Source: Chryseobacterium gleum
GTDB taxonomy: Bacteria > Bacteroidota > Bacteroidia > Flavobacteriales_D > Sanyastnellaceae
Length of the DNA stretch: 64,000 nucleotides
NCBI GenBank assembly: GCA_945881835.1
Contig: CAMCVP010000001.1
Coordinates: 248,001 to 312,000, forward strand
Direction: 5' to 3'
Every line of letters begins with the position of its first letter. Position 1 is the first letter of the stretch. Made by a program: the position numbers and the translations under genes. The notes below the pieces were generated by a model, which was not told the origin of the DNA, ran no database searches, and worked only from the letters and a program-made list of their open reading frames with translations. Shown piece after piece: positions 9,526 to 21,164 of the stretch.

Positions 9526-10557
9526 TTACAGCCATTTCTTTCGAATAGAGAAAATAAACATTCCAATCCCTACGAACGCCATAAATCCCAAAGCGTAAAA
9601 ATAGCCGTTGTGCCATTCCAATTCAGGCATGTTTTTGAAGTTCATTCCGTAGACACCCGCTATGAAAGTAAGCGGAACGAATATGCTGCTAATCACTGTC
9701 AACGTTCGCATAGTGTCGTTGGTCTTTTGACCCAATTGGCTGTGGTACAAGGAAAGTAAATTAATGAGTGTTTCTCGGTACATGGCAATGTTTTCCGACT
9801 CTAAAACGATATGGTCGTGCAAATCGCGGTAGTACTTTTTGTTTTCTTCGTTCATATCATTAGGCATTCGACCAATAGCCTCTTTCAACGGGTCAATGCT
9901 ACGTTTGAAATTCATGATGCGCTTTTTCATGCGCACAATGTGATTTAGTACTACTGGTCTAGGTCGGTTTAGTACATCAAGCTCCAGCTCCTCTATTTCA
10001 TGCAGCAAAATGTGACTGTAGCTTATGAAATGATCCACTATATTATCTAGTATTAAGTAACACAAATACTCAGGACCTTTCAAGCGAATTTTACCGCGGC
10101 CCAAGCGTATGCGCTCACGCAGTTGATCGAAAGTATCGCCTCTGTCTTGTTGAAAAAGGATTAATGTGTTTCCCGAAATAATAATGCTGAATTGCTCGGG
10201 AAGAGCTCCACGTTTTTCATTGGGCTCCATCATCTTTCCACAAATAAAAACACAATTGTTTTCCAATTCGAATTTGGGTCTGCCGGTGGTGTTCATGATG
10301 TCTTCGAGCAACAACGGATGAATGTTGAATTGATTGCCAATTTCGCGAACAACATCTACTTCATGCACACCTGAAACGCAAATCCAGTTCACTCCTTCTC
10401 TTTTAAGTGAAGGTTGAATTTCACTTAATGAAATGTCATTCGTTTCTTGAAGATGCTCAGCGGTGTAATGAAGAAAGTCGATTTGAACCTTTTCTGTCTT
10501 TGGATCGCCAATGTATACGAGACTTCCAGGATCCATGCCTGCCTTGGAAATGGTCAT
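9526..10557 (-). CDS. corA: CorA-type magnesium/cobalt transporter
   Basis: C-terminal GMNFKNMPELEWHNGYFYALGFMAFVGIGMFIFSIRKKWL with the GMN signature. Confidence 0.93.
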   Translation of the reverse strand: MTISKAGMDPGSLVYIGDPKTEKVQIDFLHYTAEHLQETNDISLSEIQPSLKREGVNWICVSGVHEVDVVREIGNQFNIHPLLLEDIMNTTGRPKFELENNCVFICGKMMEPNEKRGALPEQFSIIISGNTLILFQQDRGDTFDQLRERIRLGRGKIRLKGPEYLCYLILDNIVDHFISYSHILLHEIEELELDVLNRPRPVVLNHIVRMKKRIMNFKRSIDPLKEAIGRMPNDMNEENKKYYRDLHDHIVLESENIAMYRETLINLLSLYHSQLGQKTNDTMRTLTVISSIFVPLTFIAGVYGMNFKNMPELEWHNGYFYALGFMAFVGIGMFIFSIRKKWL

Positions 10558-10651
10558 GTTTTTTCTTGTGAAGATACACTCAACATTTCAATCTGAATAA
10601 ATTTTGAATTCAGATAATTCTCAGGGCAAGAATCAAGTCATCTTCGTATCA

Positions 10652-12022
10652 ATGGAAAATTCGAAACACGTTCACCTCATTGCTATTGGCGGAAGCGCTA
10701 TGCACAACATGGCCATTGCGCTTCATAGAAAAGGATATTTGGTTACCGGAAGCGACGATGAGATTTTTGAGCCGAGTAAAACGCGCTTGAATAACTTGGG
10801 TTTATTGCCAAGCGAAATGGGGTGGAACGCAGATCGTATTCATGAAGGAATTGAAGCTGTCATTGTTGGAATGCACGCACGCATCGACAATCCAGAACTC
10901 ATTCGAGCGCAAGAATTGGGATTGAAAATCTATTCGTATCCGGAGTATATCTACGAACAGTCGAAAGACAAGATTCGCGTGGTTATAGGTGGAAGCCACG
11001 GCAAGACCAGCATCACCAGCATGATTCTTCACGTTTTAAATGCGCTAGGAAAAAATGTCGATTACATGGTGGGCGCGCAGTTGGCGGGATTCGATTGTAT
11101 GGTGAAGTTCACCGAAGAGGCAGAGATAGCGATTATTGAAGGAGACGAGTACTTGTCTTCGCCAACCGACTTGCGTCCGAAGTTTCACTTGTACCATCCA
11201 ACCATTGCAGTCATGAGCGGCATTGCGTGGGATCACATTAACGTGTTTCCAACCTTCGAGAACTACGTGAAGCAATTTGAAATTTTTGTGGAAAAGATTG
11301 TTCCGAATGGAACGCTCATCTATTGCGAGTTAGACGAGGAAGTGAAAAAGGTTTGCGAAAGTGCAAGACAAGATATTTCGCTCAAGCCATACGGAACCTT
11401 CGAGCACGAAGTCCGCAACGGCGTTACGTTTATTCGTCACAACGGAACAGAAACAGCCATTGAAATATTCGGGAATCACAACCTTCAAAATTTGAACGCG
11501 GCCTTTTTGGTTTGCGAAAGTTTAGGTGTGAACGCGGGTGAATTCCTTCGCGCTATTTCATCGTTCACCGGCGCAGCAAAACGTTTGGAGTTGGTTGGAA
11601 GAAACGAGCACTCGGCGTGCTACAAAGATTTCGCGCATTCTCCTTCCAAATTGAAAGCAACAACAAATGCATTGAAGGAACAATTTCCAAACAGAAAATT
11701 AATCGCGTGCATGGAACTGCACACGTTTTCCAGTTTGAATAAAAATTTCTTAAGTCAGTACGAAGGCGCTATGGCTGCGGCCGATGAAGCATTTGTGTAC
11801 TTCAACACACATACACTCGAACACAAAAAACTTCCGCCCATTTCAACGGAAGAAGTGGAACAAGCCTTCGCTTCGAAGAATGTAAAGGTCATTAACGACT
11901 CGAAGGCGTTATTGAATATTTTGTTGGAAATGAATTGGGAAAACGCCAATTTATTGTTGATGTCTTCCGGAAATTTCGACGGCTTAGATTACCAAGAAAT
12001 TTGGAATCAGATGCACAATTAA
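10652..12022 (+). CDS. mpl: Mur-ligase family, UDP-N-acetylmuramate:L-alanyl-gamma-D-glutamyl-meso-diaminopimelate ligase-like
   Basis: HVHLIAIGGSAMHNMAIALHRKGYLVTGSDDEIFEPS; VVIGGSHGKTSITSMILHVL; IIEGDEYLSS; KDFAHSPSKL. Confidence 0.85.
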   Translation: MENSKHVHLIAIGGSAMHNMAIALHRKGYLVTGSDDEIFEPSKTRLNNLGLLPSEMGWNADRIHEGIEAVIVGMHARIDNPELIRAQELGLKIYSYPEYIYEQSKDKIRVVIGGSHGKTSITSMILHVLNALGKNVDYMVGAQLAGFDCMVKFTEEAEIAIIEGDEYLSSPTDLRPKFHLYHPTIAVMSGIAWDHINVFPTFENYVKQFEIFVEKIVPNGTLIYCELDEEVKKVCESARQDISLKPYGTFEHEVRNGVTFIRHNGTETAIEIFGNHNLQNLNAAFLVCESLGVNAGEFLRAISSFTGAAKRLELVGRNEHSACYKDFAHSPSKLKATTNALKEQFPNRKLIACMELHTFSSLNKNFLSQYEGAMAAADEAFVYFNTHTLEHKKLPPISTEEVEQAFASKNVKVINDSKALLNILLEMNWENANLLLMSSGNFDGLDYQEIWNQMHN

Positions 12023-12023
12023 T

Positions 12024-12866
12024 TTAGGTTAGCCCGACATCCAAAAGCATCATCACAATGAATCCGCCAATGAGGCCGAGTGTGGCCACGTCGGTATATT
12101 TGTCTTGCTGCGTTTCCGGAATTACTTCTTCCACAACAACATAAATCATGGCGCCAGCCGCGAAGGCTAAGGCATATGGAAGCACCGCGTGCATTTGAAT
12201 TACCGCGAGCGCTCCAACTACTCCGGCTATGGGCTCAACAATGGCAGAAAGCTGTCCGTACCAAAAACTCTTTTTACGCGTAAGTCCCATTCTTCTAAGT
12301 GGAAATGAAACCGCAATTCCTTCCGGGAAATTTTGCAATCCAATACCAATGGCCAATGCCACCGCCCCGCCAATGCTAGCTTCTGGAAGTCCTGCTGCCA
12401 CGCCACCGAACAATACGCCTACAGCCAATCCTTCCGGAATGTTGTGAAGTGTAATGGCCAAAACCAACAACATGGTTTTATTCAATTTGGTTTGAACACC
12501 TTCGGTTTTTTCTTGCGGAAAATTTAAGTGTAAGTGTGGAAGGAATTTGTCTAGTGCAAATAGGAACAATGCGCCCATTGCGAATCCGGCTGCTGCAGGA
12601 AAGGCTTTCGTAAATCCTTCTCCCGGACTCATTTCAATGGCCGGAGCAAGCAACGACCAAAAGCTTGCGGCAATCATTACACCGCCTGTAAATCCTAGCA
12701 TTCCGTCGAGTGCTCTTCGATTTAAATCTTTCACAACGAAGACCAAAGAAGCGCCTAACGCCGTGACAAACCAAGTAAACGTAGTTGCAATCAGAGCGGC
12801 ATAAACATATCCATAGGGACCGCCTGTTTCAACCAGATTTTGAAAGAAAGAGGTAATGCTGTTCAT
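12024..12866 (-). CDS. ZIP family metal transporter
   Basis: LAITLHNIPEGLAVGVLFGG...LAIGIGLQNFPEGIAVSFPLRRMG (HNxPEG / NxPEG motifs). Confidence 0.92.
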   Translation of the reverse strand: MNSITSFFQNLVETGGPYGYVYAALIATTFTWFVTALGASLVFVVKDLNRRALDGMLGFTGGVMIAASFWSLLAPAIEMSPGEGFTKAFPAAAGFAMGALFLFALDKFLPHLHLNFPQEKTEGVQTKLNKTMLLVLAITLHNIPEGLAVGVLFGGVAAGLPEASIGGAVALAIGIGLQNFPEGIAVSFPLRRMGLTRKKSFWYGQLSAIVEPIAGVVGALAVIQMHAVLPYALAFAAGAMIYVVVEEVIPETQQDKYTDVATLGLIGGFIVMMLLDVGLT

Positions 12867-12887
12867 ACCAACAAATGTAACTGAAAT

Positions 12888-14366
12888 TTATTCGAACACG
12901 ACCGAAGCGAAGCTTGTTTTAGAAGCACGCGCCTTTGCCCATTTGTGAAAATCGAAGTAGGTGAAGAAAAGCGGATCGGTCTTTTTTACTTCGAGCAATT
13001 CACTTTCCAACCAACCCCACAATTCTTTGTCTTGAATGCTCTTGCGCTTCTTGAGTGTTTCATTTATGAATTGAAGAATTTTCTTTTCCCCTTCAAATGC
13101 TTTGTTGCGCGTGATAAGGAAGCGCTGAACATTTCGAAGCGCATAAGGAATGTAACGCTCGTTGTTCAATTCAATTTGAACAATTAAATTGAAGACTTGC
13201 GCTATGCATTGCAAATGCAGCAACTCGTTGGAAGGCGTGCTTTGAAGGAATCGCTGAATGAATCGCTCAGACTCTTTGAATTCTTCTTGAATGAAACAAA
13301 CTACGGCGCATTGAAACAAGACATGCGATGCACGAATGTCGAATTCACTTTCCGAACGAGTAAGATCTTCTTTGTGTTCCGCTATGTAAGCATAGGCCGC
13401 TTCGTTGTTTTTTTGAAGTAAGAAAACGGTAAGTGCAGTGCTTCGAAGTAACCACTGATTTTCACTTCCAACAAAACATGCTTCAAGTTGCGAGAGGTAG
13501 TCAAATGCCGAATCGGCATTTTTCAATTGAGCAGAAATTACCGCTGCATTCGCAAGTGCATTGCGGAGGATGCTGGTGTTTTCATTTCCTTTTACTTCGC
13601 AGTTTTTGAGAAGTTCAAGCAGTTCCGTAATGCTACTTAAACTTTCATTCGGTTTTCTAGCGCTCAACAACACCGCGCCTTTCAGCTGTAATAATTTAAT
13701 TTGTGCCTCTAGAGAAATGGGGGTAATGGTGTCTATTTCATGAAGTAAATCCTCGTTGTGCGATTGCTCTTCGGTTTGTCTAGGCTGACCGTTGGTGTAG
13801 TAACCCGCAAACCACGACCACTTCATGAATGCAATTTCTTTTTCATTTTGAATGGAAGAAAGAACCGCTTTCATTTCTGAATAATTGCTGCTAAGCATTT
13901 CATGGCGCTCGTTCGCCGGAATGTTCATGGATTCGAGTATGCGTTCTTTCCATTCGTTCAATTCAAGTTGAAGTGCAGAGAGTTCGTGCTTGCGTGCAAT
14001 TTTTTGCGCCGAGTAAACCAATTTATCGGCTTGTTCAAAGAGTTCACGCATGTACAAGACCTCAATGCTTTGAAGCAGGCGCATAACCTCTGCGCGCGCA
14101 GTAGCTTTGTGATGGAAGGCGGCTAATGTTTTAAGTAGCGTGTGGTAAAGCCTATTCTTTGCAATAGAGATGGCGTCTGTGATTGGAGAACCTTTGAGAA
14201 TCTTCAAGAGTTTCTCTTCGTCGTATTCGTTTAATTTCTCCATGGCATCGAAGAGCAAACGGTGTTGACCGTCTTCTGCCATGGGCTGTAAGCGGAAATA
14301 GCGCTTTTCTGATTTGCTTAAACTCTTTATTAGAACGAAGAGTGCGTCGGATGCAACATTTGCCAT
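12888..14366 (-). CDS. Hypothetical helical (TPR-like) protein
   Basis: 492-aa ORF, helical composition; no specific family recognised. Confidence 0.7.
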   Translation of the reverse strand: MANVASDALFVLIKSLSKSEKRYFRLQPMAEDGQHRLLFDAMEKLNEYDEEKLLKILKGSPITDAISIAKNRLYHTLLKTLAAFHHKATARAEVMRLLQSIEVLYMRELFEQADKLVYSAQKIARKHELSALQLELNEWKERILESMNIPANERHEMLSSNYSEMKAVLSSIQNEKEIAFMKWSWFAGYYTNGQPRQTEEQSHNEDLLHEIDTITPISLEAQIKLLQLKGAVLLSARKPNESLSSITELLELLKNCEVKGNENTSILRNALANAAVISAQLKNADSAFDYLSQLEACFVGSENQWLLRSTALTVFLLQKNNEAAYAYIAEHKEDLTRSESEFDIRASHVLFQCAVVCFIQEEFKESERFIQRFLQSTPSNELLHLQCIAQVFNLIVQIELNNERYIPYALRNVQRFLITRNKAFEGEKKILQFINETLKKRKSIQDKELWGWLESELLEVKKTDPLFFTYFDFHKWAKARASKTSFASVVFE

Positions 14367-14539
14367 GGCGTTTCGATTTAAGGTTGACTACAAGTTCTAA
14401 TTCTTTTTTGGATAAAAGACGCGGTCTTATTTTTCGGTATTCATTTCAAGAGTTTCGGTCATTCTCTGCGTATTTTTGGCAGGCTCGCACTTTTATTGAA
14501 TGTGGGCAATACTACAACTAGAAATTCGTTCGAGCATTC

Positions 14540-18555
<4,016 letters not shown>

Positions 18556-19020
18556 TTATGGAAACCAATAAAAGTCTTCTTTTCCGCAGCCCTGAATCAA
18601 TTGGCTCCACGATTCTATCTCGAGTTGCATTTTAACAACAGCCGATTTCTTAAACGGATGTTGCATGCCGGTGAGGTATTGTGAAAGATTAGAGACACCC
18701 GGATTGTGTCCTATGAGAACCACGTCATTCCAATCGTTTGGAAGAAGTTCAATGACTTCTAACAAGTCTGAAAGTTCAGCGTTGTAAATTCTTTTTTCTA
18801 AATGAAGAACAGGCTTATGGCTTTGCGTGGTACTCAGCGCATGCGCGGTAGAGTAGGTGCGCACGGCAGGACTAACGATCCAGTTTGTTGGAAGTTGTCC
18901 GAGGTGATTTCCCAGCGCTAATGCTTGAAGGTTTCCGCGTTCGGTCAGCGGTCTGAAGCTGTCGGGCTGTCCGTAAAGGTCTTCCGCTTCAGCGTGACGA
19001 ATAATGTAAAGTGTCTTCAT
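18556..19020 (-). CDS. sixA: Phosphohistidine phosphatase SixA-like histidine phosphatase
   Basis: MKTLYIIRHAEAEDLYG (RHA motif), VLIGHNPGVSNL. Confidence 0.85.
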   Translation of the reverse strand: MKTLYIIRHAEAEDLYGQPDSFRPLTERGNLQALALGNHLGQLPTNWIVSPAVRTYSTAHALSTTQSHKPVLHLEKRIYNAELSDLLEVIELLPNDWNDVVLIGHNPGVSNLSQYLTGMQHPFKKSAVVKMQLEIESWSQLIQGCGKEDFYWFP

Positions 19021-19784
19021 TAAACGTTGTACTCTCTTCCTTTTACGTTTAGCACTTTCGTGTATTTCTTCAAGCTACGAAGAACAATGAAAATGATGAA
19101 TCCGCTGAACAAAGCGGTGTGCCAAAACGGAGTAAGGATTTCCTTCCAACCGAAATATCCGAAGTGCACGTAGTTCTTCAGTGCGTCGAGCAAAGCGAAG
19201 GAAATGAATACTGCGAAGAATCCGTTGTATTCGCGTTTCAACACGTTACGCAATGAGAATTCTACAGGTGCAGATTTCCATGAAGAGAAACGTGGGAAGA
19301 AAGGCGGAGTTCTTTCGGTCCATTTGATGTAAACGTCTCCGAATTTATTTCGAAGGAAGAATTCTTCTGCGAACATGATGCGTTCGTAGTACAACCAGAA
19401 CAGTAGGCATGAAGTAAGTGTGAACCACCAGTTACCAACGTACATTATGATACCTAACCACATGAAGAAGTTCCCTAAGTAAAGTGGGTGACGAACAATG
19501 CTGTAGATGCCTGTGTGATTTAACACTTCAGCAACCTGACCTTCTTTGGTATTTCTACCTGAAGTACCTTTCGGAGTATAACCGATTGTTATTACGCGAA
19601 TAAGTTGTCCGAAAAATGAAATACCTAAGCACGTCCAAGCCCAAGTTTTATCGAACAACGGATTGTCTGTATCCAATTCAAACCAAATAACCGAAGCGGC
19701 TAAAACATACAATGCCAGTGGAAGAAAGCTGCGCCAACGAAATAGCCAGTTCCCACTTTTGTTCATCTCTTCAATAAGCGCCAT
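19020..19784 (-). CDS. Isoprenylcysteine carboxyl methyltransferase-like (PEMT/ICMT) membrane protein
   Basis: TGIYSIVRHPLYLGNFFMWLGI...EERIMFAEEFFLRNKFGDVYIKW-type motif (YYERIMFAEEFFLRNKFGDVY). Confidence 0.82.
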   Translation of the reverse strand: MALIEEMNKSGNWLFRWRSFLPLALYVLAASVIWFELDTDNPLFDKTWAWTCLGISFFGQLIRVITIGYTPKGTSGRNTKEGQVAEVLNHTGIYSIVRHPLYLGNFFMWLGIIMYVGNWWFTLTSCLLFWLYYERIMFAEEFFLRNKFGDVYIKWTERTPPFFPRFSSWKSAPVEFSLRNVLKREYNGFFAVFISFALLDALKNYVHFGYFGWKEILTPFWHTALFSGFIIFIVLRSLKKYTKVLNVKGREYNV

Positions 19785-19816
19785 AATAGAATTTTATGTC
19801 GCGAAAGTACGAATTA

Positions 19817-19969
19817 ATTCTTCGAATCAATTGCTGCGCAATCAATCCTGCGGATCAATCACTGCGTGATCAATTGCTTCGCAATCAATCCTTCGGATAA
19901 ATCGGAACGATTGATCGCAACGCGATTGATTCGAAGAATTGATCTGAAAGATTGATCACCGAAGGTGAT
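19817..19969. repeat. Micro-hairpin array, CA/TG linker type (11 units), left flank of module A
   Basis: ATTC-TTC-GAAT ca ATTGC-TGC-GCAAT ca ATCC-TGC-GGAT ca ATCAC-TGC-GTGAT ca ATTGC-TTC-GCAAT ca ATCC-TTC-GGAT aa ATCG-GAA-CGAT tg ATCGC-AAC-GCGAT tg ATTC-GAA-GAAT tg ATCT-GAA-AGAT tg ATCACC-GAA-GGTGAT. Confidence 0.95.
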
Positions 19970-19991
19970 TGTTGGAACTGCGTTGTTAAAT

Positions 19992-20079
19992 CATCACGTT
20001 GATGTCATCCGGAACGGTCATCACGAAGTGTCATCCTTCAAGGAAGGTCATCACCAAAGGTGTCATCGGCATTTCGCCG
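19992..20079. repeat. Micro-hairpin array, TCAT linker type (6 units)
   Basis: CATCA-CGT-TGATG tcat CCG-GAA-CGG tcat CAC-GAA-GTG tcat CCTTC-AAG-GAAGG tcat CACC-AAA-GGTG tcat CGGC-ATTTC-GCCG. Confidence 0.95.
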
Positions 20080-20081
20080 TT

Positions 20082-20119
20082 GAATAAACAGCATATAACC
20101 TGCATATAAAAATTGGTGT
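20082..20119 (+). promoter_or_regulatory. 38-bp shared module motif, copy A (regulatory or recombination site, function unknown)
   Basis: GAATAAACAGCATATAACCTGCATATAAAAATTGGTGT; 36/38 identical to the minus-strand copy at 48376-48413. Confidence 0.85.
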
Positions 20120-20150
20120 GTTTTTCAAATTGGCGAAATAGGTTTGCTCT

Positions 20151-21017
20151 ATGGAACAAAACCTAATTAAATCAGAAATAGAATCACGAATATTTACCAT
20201 ACGTGGGAGGCAAGTGATACTCGATAGTGATTTGGCGAATTTTTATGGTTCTGAAACGAAGTATATTAACAGAGCTGTCAGCAGAAATATAGATCGGTTT
20301 CCACCAGATTTCGCATTTCAACTGTCGCTAGATGAGTTTGAAAGTTTGAGGTGCCAATTTGGAACCTCAAAGAATTCAAGAGGAGGGCGCCGTTATATGC
20401 CATTCGTATTCACTGAGCAAGGCGTGTCTATGCTCTCTGCTGTTTTGAACACAAATATTGCAATCAAAATCAGCATTCAAATTATTCGGGCATTTGTCGA
20501 CCTCTGCAAATCAAATGCAGATATAAATCTTTTAAATAGTAGGATTGACCGTCTTGAAGCGAAGCAGGTTATATCAGAATCAAAACTGAATAAAGTTCTA
20601 AATGCCCTTGAAGGAAATAATTCACCAAGCAGTGGCATATTCTTCGACGGACAAATTTTTGACGCATATGTCTTTTCAAGCGAACTTATTTCGAGATCAA
20701 AAAAATCAATTGTGCTTATCGATAATTTTATCGATGAAAACACATTATTGCAACTTTCGAAAAGAAGTCAAAAGGTAAATTGCATTATATACACAGAGAG
20801 AATATCAGAGCAATTAAAACTCGACTTGAAGAAGCACAACGCACAATATCCTCCGATTGAAATTCGAATTTTAAAAAGTTCACACGACAGATTTTTAATT
20901 CTTGATGAGAAAGAACTTTATCACATTGGGGCTTCATTGAAAGATTTAGGAAAGCGATGGTTTGCTTTTTCGAGAATGGATGGGCTTGTTAAAGGAATAC
21001 TTAATCACCTTCGGTGA
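20151..21017 (+). CDS. ORF6N-domain protein with C-terminal PLD-like domain
   Basis: N-term IFTIRGRQVILDSDLANFYGSETKYINRAVSRNIDRFPPDFAFQL...RRYMPFVFTEQGVSMLSAVLN (ORF6N); C-term IVLIDNFIDENTLLQL...KSSHDRFLILDEKELYHIGASLKDLGKRWFAFS (degenerate PLD-like H-x-R-x4-D). Confidence 0.88.
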   Translation: MEQNLIKSEIESRIFTIRGRQVILDSDLANFYGSETKYINRAVSRNIDRFPPDFAFQLSLDEFESLRCQFGTSKNSRGGRRYMPFVFTEQGVSMLSAVLNTNIAIKISIQIIRAFVDLCKSNADINLLNSRIDRLEAKQVISESKLNKVLNALEGNNSPSSGIFFDGQIFDAYVFSSELISRSKKSIVLIDNFIDENTLLQLSKRSQKVNCIIYTERISEQLKLDLKKHNAQYPPIEIRILKSSHDRFLILDEKELYHIGASLKDLGKRWFAFSRMDGLVKGILNHLR

Positions 21018-21164
21018 TCAATTCTTCGAATCAATCTTTCAGATCAAGCCTTCGGATCAAACCTTAGGTGAAATCGGAACGATTGATCACCGAAGGTGAT
21101 TGATTGCTTCGCAATTGATTACGAAGTGATTGATCACCAAAGGTGATTGTGAGGACTCCGTCCT
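21004..21164. repeat. Micro-hairpin array, CA/TG linker type (about 11 units), right flank of module A
   Basis: ATCACC-TTC-GGTGAT ca ATTC-TTC-GAAT ca ATCT-TTC-AGAT ca AGCC-TTC-GGAT ca aACC-TTA-GGT gaa ATCG-GAA-CGAT tg ATCACC-GAA-GGTGAT tg ATTGC-TTC-GCAAT tg ATTAC-GAA-GTGAT tg ATCACC-AAA-GGTGAT tgtg AGGAC-TCC-GTCCT. Confidence 0.95.

Noticed and set aside
20082-20119. Canonical integron attC site
   Set aside because: Only loosely resembles R-box sequences; strict RYYYAAC/GTTRRRY pairs are absent and no integrase is visible in the window, so kept only as an unknown site.
19817-21164. CRISPR array
   Set aside because: Units are 11-17 nt with no constant repeat plus variable spacer of 25-40 nt; the variable part is the hairpin stem itself and there are no cas genes.
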